Positions 1 through 6,893 of a stretch of DNA of 64,000 nt are shown here, one piece after another; position 1 is the stretch's first letter; the number at the start of each line of letters is the position of its first letter. The notes under the pieces are model-generated. The model ran no database searches. It was given only the letters and a program-made list of their open reading frames with translations, and was not told where the DNA came from. The translations under genes were made by a program, and so were the position numbers. This DNA comes from Anaerolineales bacterium. GTDB taxonomy: Bacteria; Chloroflexota; Anaerolineae; 4572-78; J111. The stretch lies in contig JACKAU010000008.1 in assembly GCA_020634855.1 (NCBI GenBank), positions 1-64,000 of the forward strand, given 5' to 3'.

Positions 1-55
1 TGGGAACCCATCAAAGGGTGTATCAGGGGGATTAGTGGGGGGTGTATTCCTCAAC

Positions 56-86
56 AAAAAGGCGTCCATCGCAAAGATAGACGCCT
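56..86 (-). terminator. Rho-independent terminator, minus strand
   Basis: An 11-bp stem with one mismatch (AGGCGTC at 60-66 pairing with GACGCCT at 80-86, extended inwards) is followed on the minus strand by a run of five T. No gene is recognised immediately upstream on that strand, so the transcript it would end is unknown. Confidence 0.6.
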
Positions 87-128
87 CGATTGGCGGTAGA
101 ATGCCTGGTTTATTTGAAAGTTCAATTT

Positions 129-418
129 AAGCCGACATGAATGATCAATTTGATAGGGCATGAAAATGCATTTCATGCATGCTTAAACTTTCATTTCATG
201 CGGGCATGAAATGATGTTTCATGGTATATACCACTACAATTGTTAGTACTAGACTCGATCGGTTCATGCGTGCATGAACGACTCGTTATAGCCTTATGTT
301 TTTCAGCGGTATAGGGCATGAATTGTTATTTCATGCGGGCTTAAAATACTTTTTGTTGCATGCATGAATTATCATTTCATGCGGGCATGAAATGAAAGTT
401 TGATAGGGCATGAATTGA
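129..418. repeat. Array of TTCATGC/GCATGAA palindromes
   Basis: At least twelve TTCATG or CATGAA half-sites lie within 290 bp. Two perfect 20-bp palindromes built as ATTTCATGC-GG-GCATGAAAT lie at 193-212 and 374-393. A third palindrome, GTTCATGCGTGCATGAAC, lies near 262-279. The phrase TTTGATAGGGCATGAA occurs twice (150 and 399). There is no reading frame of note. The density suggests a protein-binding array or a decayed palindromic repeat; the function is unknown. Confidence 0.6.
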
Positions 419-542
419 ACGTGGGCTGTAGAACAGGAGTCTTTACGTTCCATGTTCCACGTCCTACTACGTCCCACGACAATTTTCCCCTCTAATTGCT
501 TGCGACAAAGCGATTTGTCGCCTTAGCCATAACCCATGGCAA

Positions 543-645
543 TGTTAAAACTCTCCGCCTGATTAGGCTAAAAACTGGCGTGGTGACTAATTACGGCGGT
601 ATATTTTTGTGTTATGATAGTGTGCGGGAGGGATGTCGCAAAATA
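543..645 (+). repeat. Dispersed ~103-bp repeat, copy A
   Basis: This segment is roughly three-quarters identical by eye to 3586-3687 and almost the same length. Shared blocks are TTAAAACTCTCC, CCTGATTAG and GTGTTATGATAG. The last contains a TATGAT box resembling a -10 element. Both copies lie upstream of a plus-strand gene. The region 1-876 otherwise shows no convincing gene. Confidence 0.55.
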
Positions 646-786
646 CGGATATTCCTCCTTTTTTTGTATTTTTCCAAGCGAAAGATTAAAGGACTCTATA
701 CCTACATTCCCACACATCGCAGCCAATAAACACGTTCAGTCTTTCGATATAAATATTATGCTGTCGTCCTAATAATTTTTAATAAA

Positions 787-837
787 AACGCTAGTGTAAA
801 GACGTACAAATTCTCTTACACATACTCAGCGTTAGGC
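787..837 (+). other. attC-like inverted repeat before the oxidoreductase gene
   Basis: The imperfect hairpin AACGCT (787-792)/AGCGTT (828-833), with inner GTGTAA (794-799)/TTACAC (816-821), ends in GTTAGGC at 831-837. That matches the integron core site consensus GTTRRRY. The complementary inverse core ACCTAAC occurs right at the stop codon of the following gene (1822-1828). A canonical complete attC could not be assembled, so this is only suggestive of a former gene cassette. Confidence 0.3.
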
Positions 838-876
838 CCACGCCTTGGGCGGACAAACAGGAAAGGAGAGAATCAA

Positions 877-1827
877 ATGGAAATTATGCGAGCTGTCTCG
901 TGTAAAAAATATGGATCTCCAGAAGTACTGCAAATTATTCATTGTAATAAACCTCAACCCAAAGAAGATGAGATTTTGATAAAAATATACGCAACTTCAG
1001 TTACGAATAGCGATATTTTTATCAGAAGCTCGAAGATTCCTCTAATGGTAATGATTCCTATGCGACTAATGATTGGCATAAGAGGGCCTCGGAAATCAAT
1101 AATTGGAGAAGTCTTTTCCGGTGAAATTGAATATGCAGGCCCTCAAACAAAGCGTTTTAAAGTGGGTGATCAAGTCTATGGCTTAACCGGTTTTTCTCTG
1201 GGGGCATACGCTGATTACAAATGTATGAAAGAAACAGACAGTAAACAAGGGTGTCTGGCAGTAAAGCCAAAGAATATAAGTTTTGAAGAGGCTACATCAG
1301 CCGCATATGGTGGTTTATTAGCGTTTCAACAACTTGAAAAGGTAAATTTAACCAGCAAAAATAAAGTATTGATCTATGGCGCGTCGAGCACTTCTGGAAC
1401 AATGGCCGTGCAATATGCAAAATATTTGGGAGCAGAAGTCACAGGAGTGTGTAGCTCGTTAAATATTGAGTTTGTAAAATCATTAGGCGCCGATGAAGTC
1501 CTTGATTATACAAAGGAAGAATCGATTAAGGATTTAAGGGAATATGATTTGGTCCTTGATGCCGTTGGTAAATACAGGACTTCAAAACTTAAGGTGGCTT
1601 GTATGAACAGGCTAACCAAAAACGGGAAATATGTTTCTATAGATGATGGCGCTTTGCTGCTTGAGTCAGATCGCCTAAATAGAATTACAGAATTGATCGA
1701 GATGAATGCAATTAAACCTGTAACCGATAGAACCTATGAATTCGAGCAAATTATTGAAGCGCATAAATATGTAGAGATGGGCCATAAAAGAGGTAATGTA
1801 GCAATTACGGTAAATACCAAAACCTAA
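877..1827 (+). CDS. Zinc-free medium-chain dehydrogenase/quinone oxidoreductase-like protein
   Basis: The 316-residue protein has the MDR layout: an N-terminal GroES-like domain with GDQVYGL at about residue 90, then a Rossmann domain with VLIYGASSTSGTMAVQYAKYLGA near 162-185 that binds NAD(P)H. It ends with the typical GHKRGNVAITV. The zinc-binding cysteines of alcohol dehydrogenases are not evident, so a quinone or enone reductase role is likely; the substrate is unknown. ATG 877 follows a good AGGAAAGGAGAG. The gene is much more AT-rich in codon use than its neighbours. It sits between an attC-like core and a restriction-gene scrap, which together suggest acquisition by transfer. A homologous C-terminal fragment lies at 39365-39511. 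Confidence 0.85.
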   Translation: MEIMRAVSCKKYGSPEVLQIIHCNKPQPKEDEILIKIYATSVTNSDIFIRSSKIPLMVMIPMRLMIGIRGPRKSIIGEVFSGEIEYAGPQTKRFKVGDQVYGLTGFSLGAYADYKCMKETDSKQGCLAVKPKNISFEEATSAAYGGLLAFQQLEKVNLTSKNKVLIYGASSTSGTMAVQYAKYLGAEVTGVCSSLNIEFVKSLGADEVLDYTKEESIKDLREYDLVLDAVGKYRTSKLKVACMNRLTKNGKYVSIDDGALLLESDRLNRITELIEMNAIKPVTDRTYEFEQIIEAHKYVEMGHKRGNVAITVNTKT

Positions 1828-1829
1828 CA

Positions 1830-1892
1830 ATTGCCAAGCTCGATGCGCTGCTGCCGTCGATACTCGATCAGGCGTTTAAGGGGGAGTTGTAA
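1830..1892 (+). pseudogene. Remnant of type I restriction specificity subunit (hsdS) C-terminus
   Basis: Directly after the oxidoreductase stop codon the plus strand encodes IAKLDALLPSILDQAFKGEL and then a stop. The LDALLPSILDxAFKGEL tail is the very conserved C-terminal end of HsdS proteins. Only about 20 residues remain, with no start and no other hsd gene in the window. The junction falls within a few bases of the preceding stop codon, as if the oxidoreductase gene replaced the rest of hsdS. Confidence 0.65.
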
Positions 1893-2464
1893 CGGTCGGT
1901 GAAGGAGCTATTTCTCACGTATGAAGGCCAGCCCCTACAGGTTTCCAACCCCACATTCACTAGAAAGCTTGGTTGAACACAAACGCTACAAGGCGTAGAG
2001 TCTCGACGTAAAACCTGTCAGCGCTTACTAAACCCTTGCCCAATGGTCACTTTTTTTGCCCGAAGGTACTTTCTTTCGTTATGTACTTTAGTCCTGGGAG
2101 AAAAGACCCATTTACGCCCTATCAAGAAGCGTGTTAAGCTTAGGCATCTTAAGACCACGAAAGGCGTTTGTTTCCCAACAACGGCCTTTTGGAAGAGATA
2201 GAGCGGACCGGAGCGGCTGGCTGCCCGGCCGGGGTTCACTGGTGTAGCGCTCACCGGTAGACACAGCCGCCCCACCACATCGATCGATCTTGACCCGGCG
2301 ACGCCGTTGCGCCGACTAAATCCCAAAACATTTGACAACTGAATCATATCGTTCACGCCTTTTACCGGCGAACCCAACTGCGGCCCAGTACTTGTATTTC
2401 ATCTTACTTGTATCTGTATTTCTATCAGTTTCTTGTAAACGCTTTTCCAAAAGGAGACTTCTAT
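1893..2464. other. Gene-free stretch
   Basis: About 570 bp with no recognisable gene. A 119-codon minus-strand reading frame (2018-2377) exists but has no family resemblance and no ribosome-binding site, so I do not call it. The last part must hold the promoter and ribosome-binding site of the HU-like gene. Confidence 0.4.
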
Positions 2465-3184
2465 ATGATCGATTTTGGGTTATACAAAAACAAAGTCACC
2501 AATGGTAAAAACTTGTTTAGAGCCATTGTGCTGCCCAAAGGCACCGCCACTCTGGATGATGTTATTGACCGTATGCTCGAACAAGGCACCACCCTGACCC
2601 GGCAAGATATCATGGCCGTACTGGACCTGTTTTTCCAGACGATTATGATGCTCATCCTCGAAGGCCGTAACGTGACCACCCCTCTGGTCAACTTTGGGGT
2701 CACTATCAAAGGCAACTTTCTAAGCCAATACGATTCGTTTGATAAAGCCCGGCATTGGGTGCGGGCGCGGGTCAATGCCAATAAGCAGTTTAGAAACAAG
2801 ATCAAGGCCCAAGCTAAGGTCCAGCAGCAAAAGGCGAACCGCCCCATGCCCCAACCGGAAGAGTACCTCAACCCCACCGGCAACGACAACTCGATCCTAC
2901 CTCCCGGCGGCGGGGCCAAACTCCGCGGTCACAACCTCCAGTTCGATGTCGCCGACCCTGAACAAGGCATCTTCCTGATTGCCAATGATCAGACTCGGAC
3001 GCGCATCGAAGGGATGCTGCACAACACCGCTCGCGAGTTGATCTTCTTGGTGCCCGCCGATCTGACAGCGGGTGAGTACACCCTCGAGGTGCGGTCGCGC
3101 TTTGGCAACGATAACGTTCGCTCCGGCTTCTTAGAAGGCACACTAACCGTACCGGAGAACGGGTCGAGTCCGACGATCTTATAA
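2465..3184 (+). CDS. HU-like DNA-binding domain protein with C-terminal Ig-like domain (DUF4469 type)
   Basis: The 239-residue product begins with an HU/IHF-like domain (residues 1-110; FRAIVLPKGTATLDDVIDRM and the beta-arm region VNFGVTIKG). A proline/glutamine linker follows, then a C-terminal beta-sandwich region of about 90 residues with GGGAKLRGHNLQF and FLVPADLTAGEYTLEV, as in DUF4469 proteins of bacterial nucleoid-like type. ATG 2465 is chosen because AAGGAG lies 8 bases upstream; an earlier TTG frame start at 2408 has no such site. The C-terminal domain may serve oligomerisation or binding of a partner, which is inference. A strong terminator follows, so it is probably monocistronic. 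Confidence 0.7.
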   Translation: MIDFGLYKNKVTNGKNLFRAIVLPKGTATLDDVIDRMLEQGTTLTRQDIMAVLDLFFQTIMMLILEGRNVTTPLVNFGVTIKGNFLSQYDSFDKARHWVRARVNANKQFRNKIKAQAKVQQQKANRPMPQPEEYLNPTGNDNSILPPGGGAKLRGHNLQFDVADPEQGIFLIANDQTRTRIEGMLHNTARELIFLVPADLTAGEYTLEVRSRFGNDNVRSGFLEGTLTVPENGSSPTIL

Positions 3185-3248
3185 TCAAGTTAGTCGGTCA
3201 AGCGTGGGCTGTAGCACATGCTACGTTCTACGGTTCATAAACTTTAAC

Positions 3249-3290
3249 AAAACAGCCCCCGGCGATCTAACACCGGGGGCTGTTTTATTT
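3249..3290 (+). terminator. Strong rho-independent terminator
   Basis: A perfect 14-bp stem (AAAACAGCCCCCGG at 3249-3262 with its complement at 3273-3286) is followed by TTTTATTT. It lies 65 bases after the HU-like gene. It is A/T-flanked on both sides and could also work in reverse. Confidence 0.9.
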
Positions 3291-3754
3291 GGGCGATACG
3301 CCCTTGATATCCCATAAAGAATTTAACGCTAAAGACGCTACAGGCGCAAGAGACGCAAAAGGAAATATAAAAATCGTTGGCGACTTTAGCGTCATTTGCA
3401 CCTCTTACGTTCAGATTTCCGGCTTCTGTCCGCTGACCGTCAACGCGGCCCAGTTCAGCCTATTTATGGGGCGGTCTACCGTCTGCTGTCTGCGGTCCGG
3501 TGACCAAAAGGTGGCTTCGCTGGCTCATTCTAGGTCAAATTCAAAGGGTGTCCGTTAGCGAGATATTATCAATACCCTCTGGCGATATTAAAACTCTCCA
3601 CCTGATTAGCCTAAAGACTGACCGAATGACCCATCACAACCGTAGAATTTGGTGTTATGATAGAGTATGGGGGATAAGCGCAAAATAGCTACCGGACTGT
3701 CCCAACAAGCGAACAGGAGACAGGCAACACAACCAATTGTCGGAGAAGATGAAA
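3291..3754. other. Gene-free stretch before the amidohydrolase
   Basis: About 460 bp with no convincing gene. It contains GACGC-type short repeats near 3330-3360 and copy B of the ~103-bp dispersed repeat (3586-3687). The stretch around 3200-3230 also resembles 438-470, so both flanks of the 0.5-3.7 kb segment share sequence. Confidence 0.5.
3586..3687 (+). repeat. Dispersed ~103-bp repeat, copy B
   Basis: Direct-orientation partner of 543-645, about 3.04 kb away, ending 67 bases before the amidohydrolase start. It includes GTGTTATGATAG, a possible -10 region. Confidence 0.55.
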
Positions 3755-4789
3755 ATGCGAGTTAATCGAAGAACGTTCCTAAAACAAGCCACCATTTGTG
3801 GCATGATGCTTTCTTCTAATACGGTCTTGGCCACAGGCTGTTCATTGAGGGAACCACCACAACCACCTGTCAGCATTGATGTTCACCATCATATTATTCC
3901 GCCGGTGTATAAGTCGGCGTTGGCCAAAATTGGGATCACCAGCTTTGGCGGTCTCCCTTTTCCCACTTGGAATGCTCAAAAGACTTTGGATGTCATGGAT
4001 CTACGCGGCATTGCCACCGCCATTACCTCGATTTCCTCGCCCGGCATTTATTTCGGAGATAAGCAGTTTGCAATCGATCTGGCCAGACAATGCAATGAGT
4101 TTTCGGCCAACCTGATTAGCGATCATGAAACGCGGTTTGGCGGTTTTGCCGTGTTACCCTTGCCTGATATCGATGCGGCCCTCAAAGAGTTAGAATACGC
4201 GCTTGACATTCTGAAACTGGATGGCGTTGTGTTGTACTCCAATGTGGCTGGCTTTTATGTCGGTACTTCCGAGTTTGATGAATTGTACGCTGAGCTGAAC
4301 CGCAGAAAGGCCATTGTGTTTATTCATCCCACCGTTCCAGCACAGGATAAATTTCCGGCAATGGATATACCGCCCAGTATCATGGAGTTTGTATTTGATA
4401 CCACGCGAGCCATCGCTAACCTCATCGTGAACAAGACGATAAAGCGCTATCCGGATATACGCTTTATTGTGGCCCATGGCGGAGGCACGGCGCCCTATAT
4501 TGCCTGGCGGATATCTTTATTGGATTACCTGTTATATACCGATACGATTAACGATCTAAAAAGCTTGTATTATGATACCGCGTTGTCAGCCTCGCCGTAT
4601 GCCTTACGTTCGTTGCAAGAGTTGGTGGCCCCCGCTCATATCCTCTTTGGCAGCGATTATCCATTTGCCCCGGAAATGGCCATAAGCCTGACCATATACG
4701 GCTTAAATTCATTCGATGGGTTTGATGAAAAAGAACTCAGCGAAATCAACAGAGAGAATGCTTTAGACTTATTTCCGCAATTCGTTTGA
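3755..4789 (+). CDS. Amidohydrolase-2 family metal-dependent hydrolase/decarboxylase, exported
   Basis: The 344-residue protein belongs to the ACMSD-like amidohydrolase family (PF04909). The metal motif DVHHHIIP follows the export signal. Later ligands are FIHPT, IVAHGGG and FGSDYPFA. The N-terminus carries NRRTFLKQATICG, a twin-arginine signal, followed by VLATGC, which resembles a weak lipobox, so the enzyme is probably folded before export and may be lipid-anchored. ATG 3755 fits GGAGA at 3742-3746; an upstream TTG (3737) and ATG (3749) are less well placed. The substrate cannot be told: family members decarboxylate or hydrolyse cyclic or aromatic acids. No pathway partners lie next to it. 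Confidence 0.8.
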   Translation: MRVNRRTFLKQATICGMMLSSNTVLATGCSLREPPQPPVSIDVHHHIIPPVYKSALAKIGITSFGGLPFPTWNAQKTLDVMDLRGIATAITSISSPGIYFGDKQFAIDLARQCNEFSANLISDHETRFGGFAVLPLPDIDAALKELEYALDILKLDGVVLYSNVAGFYVGTSEFDELYAELNRRKAIVFIHPTVPAQDKFPAMDIPPSIMEFVFDTTRAIANLIVNKTIKRYPDIRFIVAHGGGTAPYIAWRISLLDYLLYTDTINDLKSLYYDTALSASPYALRSLQELVAPAHILFGSDYPFAPEMAISLTIYGLNSFDGFDEKELSEINRENALDLFPQFV

Positions 4790-4939
4790 AGAGAGAATGG
4801 GTGAGGGGCATAACCGGAAAAGCGAATAGAGATTAAGGTCTCATTATCAGAGTTGCGTAAGTTGTGGTAACATAGGCCGCTGATTGAAGGTCGAAACGTC
4901 TCCGGCGTCTTGAGGCTGAAGGGGACGCTGACCAGGCTT

Positions 4940-6733
4940 ATGATGAAAAAGCTTCTATCCAACATTGACCCGAATATTTGGCTAATCCTGGCGTTCTCTA
5001 TTTTTGCCTGGGGACCGCTGCTGACCCCGGCCTACTTCTTCGAGGCCCACGACGCCCGGCACAGCGTTTTCTTTCTGGTCGAGTTCGACCAAACCTTTCG
5101 CGATGGCTTTTGGTGGCCGCGCTGGACGCCCGACTTTGCCTTTGGGTATGGCTATCCTTTGTTTAATCTGTACTCACCGCTCGCGTTTTACGCCGCCGAA
5201 CTGCTGCATCTGGTGGGGTTGAGCCTGACCACGGCCATCAAAACGATGTACGTACTGGCGACGATCGGCGCGGGGTTGGGGATGTACGTTTTTGTGCGCC
5301 GGCTGTACGGCTCGATGGCGGGGTTGGTGGCGGCGATCGCCTACATGTATGTTCCATTTCACCTGGTTGAAATCTTCGTCCGGAGCGCCTACGCCGAATA
5401 CGTGGCGCTGGCATTGATTCCGTTGGTCTTTATGGCCTTTACCGAACTCATCGCCAAACCCACCCCGCGACGCGTGGCCCTGGCCGGGCTGGCCTACGGC
5501 CTACTGCCCTTGACCCATCACACCTCGTTTTTTACCTTTACGCCGTTCCTAATGATCTACATCCTTTATCTGGTGGCGGCCAAAGCGCGATTCAATATCA
5601 AAAGTTGGGTTACCCATGCCCTCGCCGCCGCCGGAGCCGGTCTATTAGGACTGGCCTTGGCCGCCATCTATCTGATTCCGGTCATTGCCGAAACCCGCTA
5701 CATCAAAGTCGAGCAGTGGACCAGCGGCAGCTATAACTATCTACAGCATTTTGTTTACTTTTCGCAGTTATTTGAGGAAGGGTGGGGTTACGGCTATGCC
5801 GGTCCCGGCGCGTACGATGACTTTTCTCTACAACTAGGGATTGTAATCTTTGGGTTAGCCATCTTCGCCGTTGTTTTCAGCCTGTATCGAGCCTATCCGC
5901 ATCGCAATACAGCCCTCTTTTTTATGGCCTCGACCCTGATGGTCGTTTTGCTGATGTCACCGCTGGCCGCGCCTCTCTGGCAGATCCTCCCTATCGCCGC
6001 GCTGGTTCAATTTCCTTGGCGGCTTCTGGCCGTAACGGCCTTCACGCTGTCGGTTGTCTCCGGCTCGCTCATCCCGGCTTTGGCAGCGGTTAGCTATCAG
6101 CCGTCAGCTATCAGCGGTCAGCCATCAGCCACTACAGGTCAACCATCAGCCGCTAGCGCCGGCCCCTCATCATTCATCATTTATCAATCATCAATCCTCC
6201 TGCTAGTTCTAATTATCATACTCGGCTCCTTTGCCTACACCACACCCCAATACACTGAGATTCCGGCCTGGGCCGAGACGCCGCTGGCCGTCATTAACTG
6301 GGATCGGGCCTCGATTATCGATCGGGTGGGTATGATGTCGGCCACAGACAAGCAGCCCCAAACCAGCCCGATGGAGACGCAGTATCTTAACGGGGAGTCG
6401 CTGACCACCGCCGGTATCATCGCCGGCCAGGGGACGGTTGAGATACTGCATCACGGCGGCGCGTCGGATCGCGTCCGGGTGGTTGCCGAAGAACCGATCA
6501 CGCTCCAATTCTACACCTACGATTACCCCGGCTGGCGGGTGACCCTCGACGACCAGGCCATCGACTACCGGGCCGAACCGCCTTACGGGCTGGTCACGAT
6601 CGATCTGCCGGCCGGGGAGCATATCGTGCAGCTACGAATGGGCGGCACTCCGGCCCGAACCGCCGGGACGATCATCACCGTGGCAGCGACGATAATTATA
6701 ATTGGACTATTTTTTTGGAGTAACGTTCGCTAA
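4940..6733 (+). CDS. Large polytopic membrane protein, PTPS-related/YfhO-like glycosyltransferase family
   Basis: The 597-residue protein has about ten membrane helices and a periplasmic C-terminal domain. The N-terminal DGFWWPRWTPDFAFGYGYPL and FNLYSPLAFY are the signature of the 6-pyruvoyl-tetrahydropterin synthase-related membrane family, related in fold to GT-C glycosyltransferases. Glycosyl transfer is plausible but unproven. ATG 4940 is preferred over a TTG 30 bases upstream, although GGGGA lies rather far (15 bases). Around residues 385-410 the protein contains a QPSA repeat encoded by 7-bp tandem repeats (TCAGC-type), followed by SSFIIYQSSILL from TCATCAT repeats that opens a membrane helix. 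These look like in-frame repeat insertions. Confidence 0.65.
   Translation: MMKKLLSNIDPNIWLILAFSIFAWGPLLTPAYFFEAHDARHSVFFLVEFDQTFRDGFWWPRWTPDFAFGYGYPLFNLYSPLAFYAAELLHLVGLSLTTAIKTMYVLATIGAGLGMYVFVRRLYGSMAGLVAAIAYMYVPFHLVEIFVRSAYAEYVALALIPLVFMAFTELIAKPTPRRVALAGLAYGLLPLTHHTSFFTFTPFLMIYILYLVAAKARFNIKSWVTHALAAAGAGLLGLALAAIYLIPVIAETRYIKVEQWTSGSYNYLQHFVYFSQLFEEGWGYGYAGPGAYDDFSLQLGIVIFGLAIFAVVFSLYRAYPHRNTALFFMASTLMVVLLMSPLAAPLWQILPIAALVQFPWRLLAVTAFTLSVVSGSLIPALAAVSYQPSAISGQPSATTGQPSAASAGPSSFIIYQSSILLLVLIIILGSFAYTTPQYTEIPAWAETPLAVINWDRASIIDRVGMMSATDKQPQTSPMETQYLNGESLTTAGIIAGQGTVEILHHGGASDRVRVVAEEPITLQFYTYDYPGWRVTLDDQAIDYRAEPPYGLVTIDLPAGEHIVQLRMGGTPARTAGTIITVAATIIIIGLFFWSNVR
6098..6200 (+). repeat. Heptanucleotide repeats inside a coding sequence
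   Basis: Period-7 units of the form nnTCAGC run from about 6098 to 6160, and TCATCATT-like units from about 6168 to 6200. They add low-complexity residues just before a membrane helix without breaking the frame. Confidence 0.6.
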
Positions 6734-6830
6734 AAAGCCCGATTTTGGCCGCATTATAATGTCTAAATAGGCCAAAATTGATGGTTTGTTGAGGAAAAGT
6801 TGGAAATCTTAACTTCTTCTTAAAATATGG

Positions 6831-6860
6831 TTGGCTATCTTGCCTTATTTTTGGTATAAT
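6831..6860 (+). promoter_or_regulatory. Sigma-70-type promoter of ftsH
   Basis: TTGGCT (6831-6836) and a perfect TATAAT (6855-6860) are 18 bp apart, 34 bp before the GTG start of ftsH. The reading frame runs open through this promoter, so an upstream start at 6831 should be rejected. Confidence 0.7.
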
Positions 6861-6893
6861 TACAGAGCATTTCGTGTTTTTGTGGAGGAACAT

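Noticed and set aside
496..729. 77-codon open frame
   Set aside because: It overlaps a dispersed non-coding repeat and has no start signals.
2018..2377. 119-codon open frame on the minus strand
   Set aside because: No ribosome-binding site, no family resemblance and a composition unlike the neighbours; probably chance.
6831..6893. Upstream TTG start for ftsH
   Set aside because: It falls on the -35/-10 promoter; GTG 6894 has a proper ribosome-binding site.
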